Source: Mycolicibacterium tusciae
Lineage (GTDB): Bacteria > Actinomycetota > Actinomycetes > Mycobacteriales > Mycobacteriaceae
Assembly: GCF_002086795.1 (NCBI RefSeq)
Contig: NZ_MVIM01000004.1
Span: 186,001-250,000, forward strand
DNA length: 64,000 nt
Reading direction: 5' to 3'
Shown: positions 27,689-37,951 of the stretch, piece after piece
How positions within the stretch are numbered: the first letter of the stretch is position 1
Layout of the letters: every line of letters begins with the position of its first letter
The notes under the pieces: generated by a model
Databases searched by the model: none
The model's input: the letters and a program-made list of their open reading frames with translations, nothing else
What the model was told of the DNA's origin: nothing
Program-made: the position numbers and the translations under genes

Positions 27689-30285
27689 CGGGCGGCCTCT
27701 CCGGTGAGTGCTTCCGCGTGTGTTCCGGTCTCGCCTCGGCTCTCCCACAGGTGCCGGTAACGGCCGTCGGCGGCGAGCAGTTCGGTGTGAGAGCCGATCT
27801 CGGCGATACGCCCGCCGTCGAGGACGACGATCTGGTCGGCTTCGGTGATGGTGTGCAGCCGATGGGCGATCACCAGCACCGTGCGGTTGTGGATGAGGCG
27901 GCTCAATGCCTGTTGCACCAGGTATTCCGATTCGGGATCGGCGAACGCGGTCGCCTCGTCCAGGATCAGGATCGGGGTGTCGGCGAGCAACGCCCTGGCG
28001 ATGGTGAGCCGTTGACGCTCGCCTCCCGACAGCTGGCTGCTCGCACCGAGCTCCGTCTGGTATCCGTTGGGCAGCCGCATGATCCGGTCGTGGATCTGTG
28101 CGTCCGTCGCCGCCGCCTCGACGTCAGCGTCGCTCGCATCGGGTCGGGCCAACGCGATGTTGTCTCGGACCGTGCCCCGGATGAGCTGGACATCTTGGAA
28201 CACGAAACCGACCTGCGTGTACAACTCGTCGGGCTCCAACGTGCGCACATCGCGCCCGTCGATGCTGATCGAGCCGGAGTCGACGTCGTGGAATCGCGCG
28301 AGAAGTGATGCCAGCGTGGACTTTCCGGAGCCGGAAGGGCCCACCAGCGCGGTGACGGTCCCCGGCCGCAGTGCCAGCGTGACGCCGTGGATGACGAAGA
28401 CTCCGGGGCGGTAGCCGAAGCCCACGTTGTCGAAGGTGACGGTTCCCGGTTCGGCGGCAGGCGCCGTCGCCGCGGCGTCGTCTGCGTTCATGGTGGCCAG
28501 TTCGTCCTCGTCGAGGGTCACGGCGATGCGACGGGCGGCCTGCATCCCCTCGCGCAGACCGGCGAATCCGAAGGCGATGCCGAGCAGGCGGGTACCGAAC
28601 GTCGTTCCGAGGATCAGGAACGGCAGCAGGGTCAACGGTTCCATCACGCCGGAGACGACGAACAGGGTTCCCGCGGAAGCGATGAGCCACAGGAACGTTG
28701 ACGGCCGAGTGGCCAGGTCCATGAACGTCTTCTTGCCGACGAACGGCCGCTGCCAGACGTTGATGAAGTCGATGTACTCGTCGAGGCGACGACGGAATGA
28801 CGACGCCGCCGCGCCGCCGAACACCCGGATCACCGGCTGACCCTCGAGGTAGGCCGCAGCCTCGCCGTTCATCCGCTCGGCCCACCGCGACGCCTCGGTG
28901 ATCTTCGGACCGCTCTGGTACACCATCGTCCACGTGGTGACGAGGTACACCAGGATCGGCAGCAGCAGCACCAATGCCAATCGCCAGTCGACGGCGAACA
29001 GGTAGACCAGCACCGCGATCGGCGCGACGACGGCGGCGACGGCATCGGACACCGCATGGGTGACGAGGTAGTGCAACGAAAGGGTGTCGTCCTGGATCAA
29101 TTTCTTGACCGCGCCCGATCCGCGTCGGATGAACCATCCCAGCGGTACCCGCGCGAGTTTGTCGATCAGTCGTCGACGAACAGCGGCGTTGAAACGCATG
29201 TCAACGACATGCAGCCACAACAACAGTGCGGCGCTGAGCGCGGCGCCCGTTCCGAGCAGCACCACGAAGACGATCAGGGTGCTGCGCAGCGCGGAGTCAC
29301 CGGCGTCCGCCAGCAGCTGCCTGGCCAGCTCGACCAGAACGATGAAGGGAGCCAACTGGATCAGCGTGATCAGCGTTTCGAGAATGCCGGTCGCGATCAG
29401 CTGCGGCTTCACCGGAGCCAATAGATCCTTGGCGGCCTGCGAACGCCACCGTCCCCTGGGTGCCTCCGCGAAGACGGGTGCCGCCTTGTTCTCCTCGACG
29501 GCACCGTGTTGGGACTCTTCGGCCGCGGGCTTGTCCTCGTTGTCGCGGCGGCTGCCCATCTCGCGGCCCTGCGTCCAGTACGCCTGTGCCTGCAGGTCGG
29601 ACTTCGGGAATCCGAACACGTCGCGCATGCGCTTACGCAGGTGCTTGAGCGAGCCTGCCTCCGGTCCCGCCCATGCCGCCCAGTTCGACCAGTCGCGGTC
29701 CTCGATGGCCGCGGCGAGGGCGAGGTCGTCGGTCCTGTCCACCCAGTGCAGTGCCCGACGTGGATGGTCGTTGATCGGGATGAGTTCGTCGTCGGGGGAG
29801 TGCCGTTCGAGGTACACCTCAACGTCCACCTCGTCCGGTAGCGCCGCGAGGATCGAGTTGATCGCGGGTATCGACGCCGAGTCGCCGATGAGCAGATAGC
29901 CGGCGGGCAGTTCTTCGGGAACCGCGAATCCTTTGGACCCCAGCGCGACGACGGGAAGGGTCATCCCCGGCTCGGCTCTGGCCGCCCAGTGGCTGGCCGG
30001 ACCGGACGGCTCGTGAAGGACCATGTCCACCGCGAATCTGCCTGACTCCGGCTCGGTCCAGACGAGCGTGTAGATGCGCTGGAACTCGCTGTCGCTGCCC
30101 TCGGGGTCGGGAAACCAGAAACGCAGAAACGCCGTCGGCTCGACAACGACGTCCTGGAAGATCGTCGGTGAGGACATGGTGATCCGGACGAAGTGCGGCG
30201 CCACCCGCACGACTTCGGTGACCGTGGCCTGGTGGTCACGTCCCCCAAAGCTCCGCAGCAGGGCTCCCTGCAGGCCTCTTCCCAT
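27685..30285 (-). CDS. irtA: IrtA, siderophore-reductase-fused ABC transporter subunit
   Basis: IrtA imports and reduces ferric mycobactin. The 866 residues comprise an N-terminal FAD-binding siderophore-interaction domain (about 1-260; flavin motif FQRIYTL, nucleotide-side [13 protein letters not shown]), a charged linker, an exporter-type membrane domain (about 310-610), and an ATPase domain ([25 protein letters not shown]). ATG 30285 was taken over the TTG two codons earlier because AGAGGA lies upstream. The IdeR box lies about 90 bp upstream. The M. tuberculosis homologue is 859 residues. IrtA and IrtB form a heterodimer. Confidence 0.95.
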   Translation of the reverse strand: MGRGLQGALLRSFGGRDHQATVTEVVRVAPHFVRITMSSPTIFQDVVVEPTAFLRFWFPDPEGSDSEFQRIYTLVWTEPESGRFAVDMVLHEPSGPASHWAARAEPGMTLPVVALGSKGFAVPEELPAGYLLIGDSASIPAINSILAALPDEVDVEVYLERHSPDDELIPINDHPRRALHWVDRTDDLALAAAIEDRDWSNWAAWAGPEAGSLKHLRKRMRDVFGFPKSDLQAQAYWTQGREMGSRRDNEDKPAAEESQHGAVEENKAAPVFAEAPRGRWRSQAAKDLLAPVKPQLIATGILETLITLIQLAPFIVLVELARQLLADAGDSALRSTLIVFVVLLGTGAALSAALLLWLHVVDMRFNAAVRRRLIDKLARVPLGWFIRRGSGAVKKLIQDDTLSLHYLVTHAVSDAVAAVVAPIAVLVYLFAVDWRLALVLLLPILVYLVTTWTMVYQSGPKITEASRWAERMNGEAAAYLEGQPVIRVFGGAAASSFRRRLDEYIDFINVWQRPFVGKKTFMDLATRPSTFLWLIASAGTLFVVSGVMEPLTLLPFLILGTTFGTRLLGIAFGFAGLREGMQAARRIAVTLDEDELATMNADDAAATAPAAEPGTVTFDNVGFGYRPGVFVIHGVTLALRPGTVTALVGPSGSGKSTLASLLARFHDVDSGSISIDGRDVRTLEPDELYTQVGFVFQDVQLIRGTVRDNIALARPDASDADVEAAATDAQIHDRIMRLPNGYQTELGASSQLSGGERQRLTIARALLADTPILILDEATAFADPESEYLVQQALSRLIHNRTVLVIAHRLHTITEADQIVVLDGGRIAEIGSHTELLAADGRYRHLWESRGETGTHAEALTGEAAR

Positions 30286-30375
30286 GTCCAAAGTCCTCTG
30301 CTCGGCGAGTGTCCGATCACGACAGGCCCCCGCCGTGCCCGACCTCCGTAGAGGTGGCGAGAAACCCGCAATTAG

Positions 30376-30394
30376 TTAGCCTAGCCTAACCTGC
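30376..30394. promoter_or_regulatory. IdeR box upstream of irtA
   Basis: Read on the minus strand, the 19 bp match the IdeR consensus at 15 positions, the best match in the window, with the core GGTTAGGCTA intact. A second partial motif overlaps it on the DUF998 side (TTAGTTAGCC, 30372-30381). The divergent DUF998 gene begins 75 bp away and could share the control. Confidence 0.88.
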
Positions 30395-30469
30395 ATGCGG
30401 CCGGGGCATCCCGCCCGGCGGGTGCATTCCGCCCCGCTGACATGCCCCAGCTGATCTACCGTTAGGGCG

Positions 30470-31138
30470 GTGACCACCCGGCGCGCGCTGAGCGTTGTCG
30501 CCGCGCTGTGGATATCGGCGGCCGTCATCTTCATCGGTTTCGAGGCCATCGCGGCGGCCGCGATCCCGTCCTACAGCTACACCGCGAAGTACATCAGCGT
30601 GTTGGGCGTTCCCGAATGGTCACCCCGCGCGACGCTGATGAACTGGGGTTTCTATCTTCAGGGCGCACTGTTTCTCGCCGGTGCTGTGGTCGCGGTGCGC
30701 GCCGTTCATCGACGACGGACCGGCGTGGCGTTTCTGTTGCTGACGGCCACGAACGCCGTCGGCAATTTCCTCGTCGGATTCGTGCACGGCTTCTCGCCGT
30801 TGTGGAACGACGGTCACGAATGGCTGCACGGGTTTGGCGCATTTCTCGCGATAGGCGGTGGAAACGCGGCGATCGTGGTGGGTTCGGTGGTGGTTGGCCG
30901 TGCTGTGTCGGCTCGCTGGTATCTGCCCATCGGAGTGATGATTGGAGTGGCGGGCCTGGTGCTCGCCGCGATGCTGCACACGTACGCCAGGTGGGCGGCC
31001 GACTTTTCGCACATCGGCCTCGTCGAACGGGCCTGTGTGTACACGATCATCGGCTGGCAGGTTTTCACCGGCATCGTCCTACTGGCCCGACCCCGCAAAG
31101 ACGTTGCGGCGCCACGCGTGGAGGAAGGAGTGGGTTGA
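30470..31138 (+). CDS. DUF998 family membrane protein
   Basis: The 222-residue product is strongly hydrophobic with about six membrane segments: an N-terminal anchor (VAALWISAAVIFIGF), a pair around residues 60-110, one near 125-145, and two towards the C-terminus. It fits the DUF998 family; the function is unknown. GTG 30470 follows a weak GGGCG. It overlaps the start of the response-regulator remnant by one base, so both were likely co-transcribed. It may share the irtA intergenic IdeR box. Confidence 0.7.
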   Translation: MTTRRALSVVAALWISAAVIFIGFEAIAAAAIPSYSYTAKYISVLGVPEWSPRATLMNWGFYLQGALFLAGAVVAVRAVHRRRTGVAFLLLTATNAVGNFLVGFVHGFSPLWNDGHEWLHGFGAFLAIGGGNAAIVVGSVVVGRAVSARWYLPIGVMIGVAGLVLAAMLHTYARWAADFSHIGLVERACVYTIIGWQVFTGIVLLARPRKDVAAPRVEEGVG

Positions 31139-31705
31139 TGGCCGAGCCGACGCGAGTGGTGCTGGCCGACGACGACGTCCTGCTGCGGGCCGGTTTGGCC
31201 AGCCTGCTCGAGGGCGCCGGATTCGAGGTCGTGGGCCAGACCGACGACGGCGGACAGTTGCTCAACCTGGTCCGCGCGATGACGCCCGACCTCGTGGTGA
31301 CCGATATCCGGATGCCGCCCACCAACACCAGCGAGGGCCTGGACGCCGCCCGACAGATCCGGGAAGAACTGCCGGGCACCGCGATCATGGTGCTGTCCGC
31401 ACACATCGCTGTCGACGATGCGATGGATCTGCTGGCCGCGGGGGACCGCATCGGTTATCTGCGCGAACTCGTCTCGGCGCGCAAGCGGGACGACCCGCTG
31501 AGCGTGCTGAGCGAGCGCGAGAGTGAGGTCCTTGCGTTGATGGCCGAGGGCCGGTCCAATGCCGGTATCGCGCACCGTATTTGGGTGACCGAGGGCACGG
31601 TGGAAAAGCACATCCGCAGCATCATGAACAAGCTGAGCTTGCCCGAGACGGGTGAGGATCACCGCCGCGTACTCGGCGGTGCTCGCCTTCCTCGACGCCC
31701 GCTAG
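31138..31705 (+). pseudogene. Decayed NarL/LuxR-type response regulator
   Basis: The N-terminal receiver domain is recognisable (acidic LADDDV, phospho-Asp in VVTDIRMPP, VLSAH), and so is a LuxR helix-turn-helix (LSERESEVLALMAEG, WVTEGTVEKHI). Two defects appear. Around 31459-31467 the receiver jumps from GYL straight to RELVSAR, dropping roughly 30 residues including the conserved Lys and last helix of the domain. Near 31671-31680 an extra base shifts the frame, so the family end RRVLAVLAFLDAR is readable only one frame over, where it stops at 31703-31705. Unshifted, the frame runs to 32148 antisense through the next gene. No sensor kinase is adjacent. A sequencing error could explain the shift, but not the deletion. 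Confidence 0.7.
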
Positions 31706-32022
31706 ATCGATACCTGTTCGGACATGGGCACATCCATGTCGAATACGCGCGCATGCAGCACGATCCGGTTGCGCAGCGCCGAACGCACGGCGCGGTGCAG
31801 CCCGTCCTCCAGATAGACGTCGCCGTTCCACTTCACCGCGTGCGGGAACAGGTCGCCGTAGAACGTCGAGTCCTCCGAGAGCAACCGATCGAGCGCCAGC
31901 ACGGTCGTCGTCATCACCAGTTCGTCGAGCCGGATCTGTCGGGGCGGGATCTGCGCCCACTGTCGATGCGACAGCCCGTGATCGGGGTAGGGCCTTCCGT
32001 CGAGAACGCCTTTGAAGATCAC
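31702..32022 (-). CDS. Conserved mycobacterial protein (Rv2375-like)
   Basis: The 106-residue product includes DGRPYPDHGLSHRQWAQ near the N-terminus and ALDRLLSEDSTFYGD and NRIVLHARVFDMD later; no known catalytic motif was recognised. It matches the position (divergent from hrcA) and length (about 105 residues) of Rv2375. GTG 32022 was chosen: it gives the family length and has a G-rich stretch upstream; longer in-frame readings would cross the hrcA promoter. The stop overlaps the end of the response-regulator remnant in a shared CTAG. Confidence 0.75.
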   Translation of the reverse strand: MIFKGVLDGRPYPDHGLSHRQWAQIPPRQIRLDELVMTTTVLALDRLLSEDSTFYGDLFPHAVKWNGDVYLEDGLHRAVRSALRNRIVLHARVFDMDVPMSEQVSI

Positions 32023-32179
32023 CGCGCAACCAACCCCCGCGTCGTCCCCCGAGGCAAACGCATCACTCGCCGAGGCTATCGCAAACGGCTGGTTCGCAAC
32101 GCAATCATCCGCCGTGCGGTATCGCCGCTGATGATGCCCGTAAAATGAATCAAACGGTACGAGAAAGGTAGGTGAACGC

Positions 32180-33211
32180 ATGGGTAGCGCCGAAGATCGA
32201 CGATTCGAGGTGCTGCGTGCGATCGTCGCCGACTTCGTAGCCACCAAGGAGCCGATCGGCTCGAAGTCACTCGTCGAGCGCCACAATCTCGGCGTCTCCA
32301 GCGCGACCGTTCGCAACGATATGGCGGTACTGGAGGCCGAGGGTTACATCGCCCAGCCGCACACAAGCTCGGGCCGGGTGCCGACTGAAAAGGGCTACCG
32401 CGAGTTCGTCGACCGACTCGAAGACGTCAAGCCGCTGTCGTCGGCCGAACGCAGCGCGATCCTGGGGTTCCTGGAATCCGGCGTCGACCTGGACGACGTG
32501 CTGCGCCGCGCGGTGCGGCTGCTCGCTCAGCTGACCCGCCAGGTCGCGATCGTGCAGTACCCGACGCTGTCGACGTCGTCGGTGCGCCACCTCGAGGTGG
32601 TCGCGCTGACACCGGCTCGGCTGCTGCTTGTCGTCATCACCGACACAGGTCGCGTCGACCAGCGCATCGTCGAACTGGGCGATCCCCTCGACGAGCATGA
32701 CGTCGCCAAGCTGCGCGATCTGCTGGGCCAGGCGCTGGAAGGCAAGCCGCTGGCCGCCGCGTCGATCGCGGTCGCCGATCTGGCGTCGCAGCTCAACGGC
32801 AACGGCGGGCTGGCCGACGCCGTCGGGCGGTCGGCCACGATGCTGGTGGAGACGCTCGTCGAGCACAGCGAGGAGCGGCTGGTGCTGGGCGGGACGGCCA
32901 ACCTGACCCGCAACACCGCTGACTTCGGCGGGTCGCTGCGGTCAGTCCTCGAAGCGCTCGAGGAGCAGGTTGTGGTGCTGCGACTGCTGGCGGCGCAACA
33001 GGAGGCCGGCAAGATCACCGTGCGGATCGGCCACGAGACCGAGGCCGAGGCGATGGCCGGAACTTCGGTGATTACCACCGCATACGGAAGTTCGGGCAAG
33101 GTGTACGGCGGCATGGGTGTGCTGGGCCCCACCAGAATGGACTATCCCGGAACTATCGCCAATGTCGCCGCGGTTGCTCTCTATATCGGGCAAGTGTTGG
33201 GTAGCCGGTAG
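32180..33211 (+). CDS. hrcA: HrcA, heat-inducible transcription repressor
   Basis: HrcA represses chaperonin genes by binding CIRCE operators. The 343-residue product has an N-terminal winged helix ([33 protein letters not shown]) and a GAF-like C-terminal domain ending in [17 protein letters not shown], which is typical. ATG 32180 follows AAAGGTAGG. It is first of a long plus-strand run with dnaJ2 and rsmE. No CIRCE element was seen in front of it. A TAAAAT at 32141-32146 could be the -10. Confidence 0.95.
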   Translation: MGSAEDRRFEVLRAIVADFVATKEPIGSKSLVERHNLGVSSATVRNDMAVLEAEGYIAQPHTSSGRVPTEKGYREFVDRLEDVKPLSSAERSAILGFLESGVDLDDVLRRAVRLLAQLTRQVAIVQYPTLSTSSVRHLEVVALTPARLLLVVITDTGRVDQRIVELGDPLDEHDVAKLRDLLGQALEGKPLAAASIAVADLASQLNGNGGLADAVGRSATMLVETLVEHSEERLVLGGTANLTRNTADFGGSLRSVLEALEEQVVVLRLLAAQQEAGKITVRIGHETEAEAMAGTSVITTAYGSSGKVYGGMGVLGPTRMDYPGTIANVAAVALYIGQVLGSR

Positions 33212-33262
33212 TACCGGCGACGAATAGACACGAACCAGCAGGAAAGGTCAGGCAAGGTCAGC

Positions 33263-34405
33263 GTGGCACGCGATTATTACGGGATGCTCGGCGTGAGCCG
33301 AGATGCGAGTGACGCGGAGATCAAGCGCGCGTACCGAAAACTGGCCCGGGAACTGCATCCCGACGTCAACCCCGACGAGGAGGCGCAGGCGCGGTTCAAG
33401 GAGATCAGCGCCGCTTACGAGGTCCTCAGCGATCCCGAGAAGCGCCGCATCGTCGACCTCGGCGGCGATCCGCTGGAATCGGCGGCCTCCGCAGGCAACG
33501 GCTTCGGCGGCTTCGGGGGCCTCGGCGATGTGTTCGAGGCGTTCTTCGGCGGCGGCGGCACCTCCCGCGGGCCGATCGGCCGGGTTCGGCCGGGTTCGGA
33601 CTCGCTGCTGCGGATGCGGCTGGACCTTTCCGAATGTGCGACGGGCGTGACCAAGCAGGTCACCGTCGACACCGCCGTCCTCTGCGACCTGTGCCAGGGC
33701 AAGGGCACCCACGGCAACTCCAAGCCCGTCACGTGCGACACCTGCCACGGAAGCGGTGAGGTGCAGACCGTGCAGCGCTCGCTGCTCGGCCAGGTGATGA
33801 CGTCACGGCCCTGTCCGGTTTGCGGCGGGATCGGCGAGGTCATCCCGGACCCGTGTCATCGGTGCGGTGGCGACGGTCGCGTGCGGGCACGACGCGAGAT
33901 CAGCGTCAAGATCCCCGCGGGCGTCGGTGACGGCATGCGCGTCCGGCTGGCTGCACAGGGCGAGGTCGGGCCCGGCGGCGGGCCGGCGGGCGACCTCTAC
34001 GTCGAGGTGCACGAGAAGGCCCACGACGTGTTCGTGCGCGACAGCGACGATCTGCACTGCACCATCTCGGTGCCGATGGTCGACGCGGCGCTGGGCACCA
34101 CCGTCACCGTCGACGCGATCCTCGACGGCCCGACCGAGATCACGATCGCGGCGGGCACCCAACCGGGGCAGGTCACGACGCTGCGCGGACATGGGATGCC
34201 GCACCTGCGCTCCGGGGTGCGCGGAGATTTGCACGCCCACATCGACGTCGTGGTGCCGTCGCGACTGGACCACGAGGACATCGAGCTGTTGCGCAAGCTG
34301 AAGGAGAAGCGCAGCCGCGACACCGCCGAAGTGCGGACCGCGCATGCGAATTCGTCCGGTGGCGGACTCTTCAGCCGTCTGCGCGAAACGTTCACCGGTC
34401 GCTGA
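33263..34405 (+). CDS. dnaJ2: DnaJ2, Hsp40 co-chaperone
   Basis: DnaJ2 stimulates the ATPase of DnaK and presents unfolded clients. The 380-residue product has the J domain with HPD ([10 protein letters not shown]), a Gly/Phe-rich segment, four CxxCxGxG zinc-finger repeats ([32 protein letters not shown]), and the C-terminal substrate-binding domains. GTG 33263 begins [11 protein letters not shown], the family start, with GGAAAGG some 20 bp upstream. It lies 51 bp after hrcA and 6 bp before rsmE. Confidence 0.95.
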   Translation: MARDYYGMLGVSRDASDAEIKRAYRKLARELHPDVNPDEEAQARFKEISAAYEVLSDPEKRRIVDLGGDPLESAASAGNGFGGFGGLGDVFEAFFGGGGTSRGPIGRVRPGSDSLLRMRLDLSECATGVTKQVTVDTAVLCDLCQGKGTHGNSKPVTCDTCHGSGEVQTVQRSLLGQVMTSRPCPVCGGIGEVIPDPCHRCGGDGRVRARREISVKIPAGVGDGMRVRLAAQGEVGPGGGPAGDLYVEVHEKAHDVFVRDSDDLHCTISVPMVDAALGTTVTVDAILDGPTEITIAAGTQPGQVTTLRGHGMPHLRSGVRGDLHAHIDVVVPSRLDHEDIELLRKLKEKRSRDTAEVRTAHANSSGGGLFSRLRETFTGR

Positions 34406-34411
34406 GAGACC

Positions 34412-35155
34412 GTGACCGGGGCACTCTTCTACGTCGACGCGCTGCCCGCAGAAGGTGAGCTCGCCGTCGTCGACGGTGACGAGGGCTTCCATGCGGCGAA
34501 CGTCCGGCGCATCCGGCCGGGCGAGAAACTCGACCTGAGTGACGGTGCCGGCGCGGTGGCCCGCTGCGTCATCGAAGATGTCGGCAAGGGCATGCTGACG
34601 GCCCGCGTGTGCGACCGCAGGACCGTTGCGGCACCCACTCCGAGCATCACCGTCGTGCAGGCGCTCCCGAAGTCGGACCGCTCCGAGCTGGCCGTCGAGC
34701 TGGCCACCGAGGCAGGTGCCGACTCGTTTGTCGCGTGGCAGTCGGCGCGCTGTGTGGCGCGCTGGGACGGACAGGCCCGCGTGGACAAGGGGCTGCGCCG
34801 CTGGCGGGCCGTCGCCACGTCGGCGGCACGGCAATCGCGGCGGCCGTACATCCCCGATGTCAGCGGCGTGGTATCGACGAAGGAGCTGGTGGAGCGGGTG
34901 CGCGACATGGCGACCACGCCGGTGCTCGTCCTACACGAATCCGCGACGCAGCCGATCACCGAGGTGCCCGTCGCCGATGCTGAGACGCTGCTTCTGCTCG
35001 TCGGCCCGGAAGGGGGCATCGACGACGAGGAGATCGCCGCGCTGTCGGGAGCGGGTGCCACGGTCGTGCGGCTCGGGCCAACGGTGTTGCGTACGTCGTC
35101 GGCGGCGGCGGTCGCGCTGGGGGCGCTCGGTGTGCTCACCCGGCGCTGGTCATGA
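34412..35155 (+). CDS. rsmE: RsmE, 16S rRNA m3U1498 methyltransferase
   Basis: RsmE methylates N3 of U1498 in 16S rRNA with S-adenosylmethionine. The 247-residue SPOUT-fold product has the AdoMet-binding knot [14 protein letters not shown] followed by [11 protein letters not shown], and earlier [17 protein letters not shown]. It is the Rv2372c position after dnaJ2. GTG 34412 is 6 bp after the dnaJ2 stop. The following 105 bp (35156-35260) hold no gene; they contain a TAAACT hexamer and two AAGCAGGC repeats in front of phoH. Confidence 0.92.
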   Translation: MTGALFYVDALPAEGELAVVDGDEGFHAANVRRIRPGEKLDLSDGAGAVARCVIEDVGKGMLTARVCDRRTVAAPTPSITVVQALPKSDRSELAVELATEAGADSFVAWQSARCVARWDGQARVDKGLRRWRAVATSAARQSRRPYIPDVSGVVSTKELVERVRDMATTPVLVLHESATQPITEVPVADAETLLLLVGPEGGIDDEEIAALSGAGATVVRLGPTVLRTSSAAAVALGALGVLTRRWS

Positions 35156-35260
35156 GCCGGGCTGCGGCCTAACCATTGGGTTGCATCGGTACCCGGCGGT
35201 AAACTGGGTACTCCCAGGCAAACAAGCAGGCCAAACCAGAAAGCAGGCAGAAAACCGCAC

Positions 35261-37402
35261 GTGACGCCCAGCGAAACGAACGCTGACTCCGACGCGACCG
35301 TTCGCAGCAGCATCGATGTTCCGCCCGACCTCGTCGTGGGCCTGCTTGGATCCGCCGACGAAAACCTGCGCGCACTCGAACGCATCCTCGCTGCCGACAT
35401 CCATGTCCGCGGTAACGCGCTGACCCTGTCCGGTGAGCCCGCCGATGTGGCGCTGGCCGAGCGGGTGATTTCCGAGCTAATCGCGATCGTCGCCAGCGGA
35501 CAGCGGCTCACCGCCGATGCCGTCAGGCACAGCGTCGCCATGCTCACTGGAACCGGCAATGAATCACCCGCGGAAGTACTGACCCTCGACATCCTGTCGC
35601 GGCGTGGCAAGACCATCCGCCCGAAGACGTTGAACCAGAAGCGTTATGTCGACGCCATCGACGCGCACACCATCGTCTTCGGCATCGGCCCTGCGGGTAC
35701 CGGTAAGACGTATTTGGCAATGGCCAAGGCCGTCAACGCATTACAGTCCAAGCAGGTCAACAGGATCATCCTCACCCGGCCCGCGGTGGAGGCCGGTGAG
35801 CGCCTTGGGTTCCTGCCCGGCACGTTGAGCGAGAAGATCGACCCTTATCTGCGGCCGCTCTACGACGCGCTCTACGACATGATGGATCCCGAGTCGATCC
35901 CAAAGTTGATGAACGCCGGCATCATTGAGGTCGCCCCGCTGGCATATATGCGGGGCCGGGCGCAGCCAATATCCGCCGAGGTGCTGACGCCAGAGGGCTT
36001 CCAGGCCATCGGGGATCTCGAGGTCGGCGACTTCGTCATCGGATCTGACGGCCGAGCAACCGAAGTGCTTGGCGTTTACCCACAGGGTTTCAAAGAGATC
36101 TACCGAGTCCACACCCAAGACGGCGCATCGACGTTGGCCTCTGGCGACCACCTCTGGTCCGTGTACACGCGCGATGATCGCCGCCGGGGCAAGCCCGCAC
36201 GGGTGGTGCAGACCAAAGAGATGATCGGCAATCTTCGCGCGGCCCACTACCATCGCTACGAACTTCCACTGTTAAGTGAACCGGTGGACTTCGAGCCGCA
36301 GCAGGTGCCGCTCGATCCTTACGCTCTCGGTTTACTGTTGGGTGACGGGTCGTTCTCGAGTAAGACGTCACCGTCATTTGCCACCACTGATCCAGAACTC
36401 GTCGACGAGCTGGTGCGTCTAATTCCTGGGATTGCGGTGAGGCGGAAGTCTGAGATTGACTACGTCCTCGTCCGAGAGGCAGGCAACTGCGGCGATACGA
36501 CGATCAAGAATCCAATCACGCAGGCGATGCGCGATTTGGGTCTGGCAGGGGCCAGGTCAGACACAAAGTTCGTCCCGAGGAAGTACCTATTCAATACGGC
36601 TGAAACCCGATTGAGTGTCTTGCAGGGTCTTTTCGATTCTGACGGCGGCCCGGTCTGCCAACAGGGGCGGACATGTCGAATCCAGTTCACCACCGTGTCT
36701 GATCGTCTGCGTGACGACGTGATCTTCCTCGTCCGGTCGGTTGGCGGAGTCGTCTATACCCGCACTCGCAAAGCTGAGGGCCGGAAGCCAGGTTTGGCGC
36801 GTGGCCGCGAGGTCCATCATCGGCATGATGCACATATCCTCGATATCCGACTTCCTCAGGGTGTACAGCCATTTCGCCTCGGACGGAAAGCCGCGAAGTA
36901 CGAGGAAGCAGGTGGCGGTCACCCCAAGCGCTACATCGATCGCATCGAATCGGCCGGGACTGAAGAGGCGGTCTGTATTCGAGTGGCGGCTGAGGACTCG
37001 CTATATGTCACAGAAGATTTCCTGCTGACGCACAACACGCTGTCAGACGCGTTCATCATTCTCGACGAGGCGCAGAACACCACCAGCGAGCAGATGAAGA
37101 TGTTCCTGACTCGCCTCGGGTTCGGGTCGAAAATCGTTGTCACCGGGGATATCACGCAGGTGGACCTGCCCGGTGGCGCCTCGTCGGGACTGCGGACGGC
37201 GATGCGGATTCTCGACGGCGTCGACGACATCCATTTCGCCGAGCTCACCAGCGCCGATGTGGTGCGGCATCGGTTGGTGGCCGACATCGTCGACGCGTAT
37301 GCGAAGTCCGAGGAGCCCGAGTTGATGAACAGGGCGCAGCGACGTGCTTCTGGAGCCGGAAGGCCGGCGACATCGAACACAGTCAGTCGGCCGCGGCGGT
37401 AA
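35261..37402 (+). CDS. phoH: PhoH family ATPase interrupted by an intein
   Basis: The extein parts (residues 1-233 and 593-713, 354 in total) make a normal PhoH-like P-loop ATPase: Walker A GPAGTGKT (Lys149), then AYMRGR, and Walker B FIILDEAQNTT directly after the intein. M. tuberculosis PhoH1 is 352 residues. PhoH proteins are ATPases linked to RNA metabolism; the neighbouring ybeY (an endoribonuclease) supports an RNA role. The frame is continuous, so splicing would restore the ATPase; without splicing the Walker A and B sites are separated by 359 residues. GTG 35261 begins VTPSETNADSD; the start is plausible but not decided by a strong ribosome site. Confidence 0.95.
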   Translation: MTPSETNADSDATVRSSIDVPPDLVVGLLGSADENLRALERILAADIHVRGNALTLSGEPADVALAERVISELIAIVASGQRLTADAVRHSVAMLTGTGNESPAEVLTLDILSRRGKTIRPKTLNQKRYVDAIDAHTIVFGIGPAGTGKTYLAMAKAVNALQSKQVNRIILTRPAVEAGERLGFLPGTLSEKIDPYLRPLYDALYDMMDPESIPKLMNAGIIEVAPLAYMRGRAQPISAEVLTPEGFQAIGDLEVGDFVIGSDGRATEVLGVYPQGFKEIYRVHTQDGASTLASGDHLWSVYTRDDRRRGKPARVVQTKEMIGNLRAAHYHRYELPLLSEPVDFEPQQVPLDPYALGLLLGDGSFSSKTSPSFATTDPELVDELVRLIPGIAVRRKSEIDYVLVREAGNCGDTTIKNPITQAMRDLGLAGARSDTKFVPRKYLFNTAETRLSVLQGLFDSDGGPVCQQGRTCRIQFTTVSDRLRDDVIFLVRSVGGVVYTRTRKAEGRKPGLARGREVHHRHDAHILDIRLPQGVQPFRLGRKAAKYEEAGGGHPKRYIDRIESAGTEEAVCIRVAAEDSLYVTEDFLLTHNTLSDAFIILDEAQNTTSEQMKMFLTRLGFGSKIVVTGDITQVDLPGGASSGLRTAMRILDGVDDIHFAELTSADVVRHRLVADIVDAYAKSEEPELMNRAQRRASGAGRPATSNTVSRPRR
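35960..37036 (+). other. Intein in PhoH (359 residues, LAGLIDADG type, class 3-like)
   Basis: The insert runs from Ala234 (AQPISAEVLTPEGF) to His-Asn592 (LLTHN), followed by extein Thr; removing it joins AYMRGR to TLSDAF. Splicing blocks are visible: block A begins with Ala instead of Cys/Ser; block B has GDHLWSV with Trp; block F has VCIRV with Cys; block G has THN with Thr before His. That Trp/Cys/Thr set is the hallmark of class 3 inteins. Two LAGLIDADG-type motifs (ALGLLLGDG, LQGLFDSDG) keep their Asp, so the homing endonuclease may be active. Base composition is visibly less GC-rich than the flanks, which points to horizontal arrival. Confidence 0.9.
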
Positions 37403-37414
37403 CGGAACAAGCCC

Positions 37415-37951
37415 ATGAGCATTGAGGTGTCCAACGAATCGGGCATCGACGTTTCCGAAGAGGAACTGATCAGCATTGCCCGATTCGTCATCCGCAAGAT
37501 GAAAGTCAACCCCGCCGCCGAACTGTCGATGGTGCTGCTCGACACGTCGGCGATGGCGGACCTGCACATGCGGTGGATGGACCTGCCCGGTCCCACCGAT
37601 GTGATGAGCTTCCCGATGGACGAGCTCGAGCCGGGCGGGCGGCCCGACGCGGCCGAACCGGGGCCGTCGATGCTCGGTGACATCGTGTTGTGCCCACCGT
37701 TCGCCGCCGATCAGGCTGCCGCGGCGGGTCATTCGCTTGGCCAGGAACTCGCACTGTTGACGGTGCACGGCGTGTTGCACCTGCTCGGGTACGACCACGC
37801 CGAACCCGACGAGGAGAAGGAGATGTTCGCGCTGCAGCGTCAACTGCTTGAAGAGTGGGTCGCCGACCAGGTTGACGCGTACCACCAGGACCGCCAGTCC
37901 GAGAAGGATCGGCGCCTGTTGGACAAGTCCCGATTCTTCGACGAACAGTGA
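37415..37951 (+). CDS. ybeY: YbeY, rRNA maturation endoribonuclease
   Basis: YbeY is a zinc-dependent single-strand endoribonuclease in 16S rRNA 3'-end maturation and ribosome quality control. The 178-residue product has the zinc motif [11 protein letters not shown] and the upstream [14 protein letters not shown] 37415 lies 12 bp after phoH. Its stop overlaps the next gene's GTG by 4 bp (GTGA). This matches Rv2367c. Confidence 0.95.
   Translation: MSIEVSNESGIDVSEEELISIARFVIRKMKVNPAAELSMVLLDTSAMADLHMRWMDLPGPTDVMSFPMDELEPGGRPDAAEPGPSMLGDIVLCPPFAADQAAAAGHSLGQELALLTVHGVLHLLGYDHAEPDEEKEMFALQRQLLEEWVADQVDAYHQDRQSEKDRRLLDKSRFFDEQ

Noticed and set aside
31706-32148. C-terminal extension of the response-regulator frame
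   Set aside because: It reads antisense through the conserved Rv2375-like gene and has no domain; it results from the frameshift.
32023-32179. CIRCE operator in front of hrcA
   Set aside because: No TTAGCACTC/GAGTGCTAA repeat was seen in the region.
35220-35255. Two AAGCAGGC repeats before phoH as a regulatory site
   Set aside because: Short repeats in an A/G-rich leader; no symmetry, spacing or known factor supports a function.
35960-37036. Low-GC interior of phoH as a prophage or foreign gene insertion breaking phoH
   Set aside because: The frame is continuous with intein splicing blocks at both ends and intact exteins.
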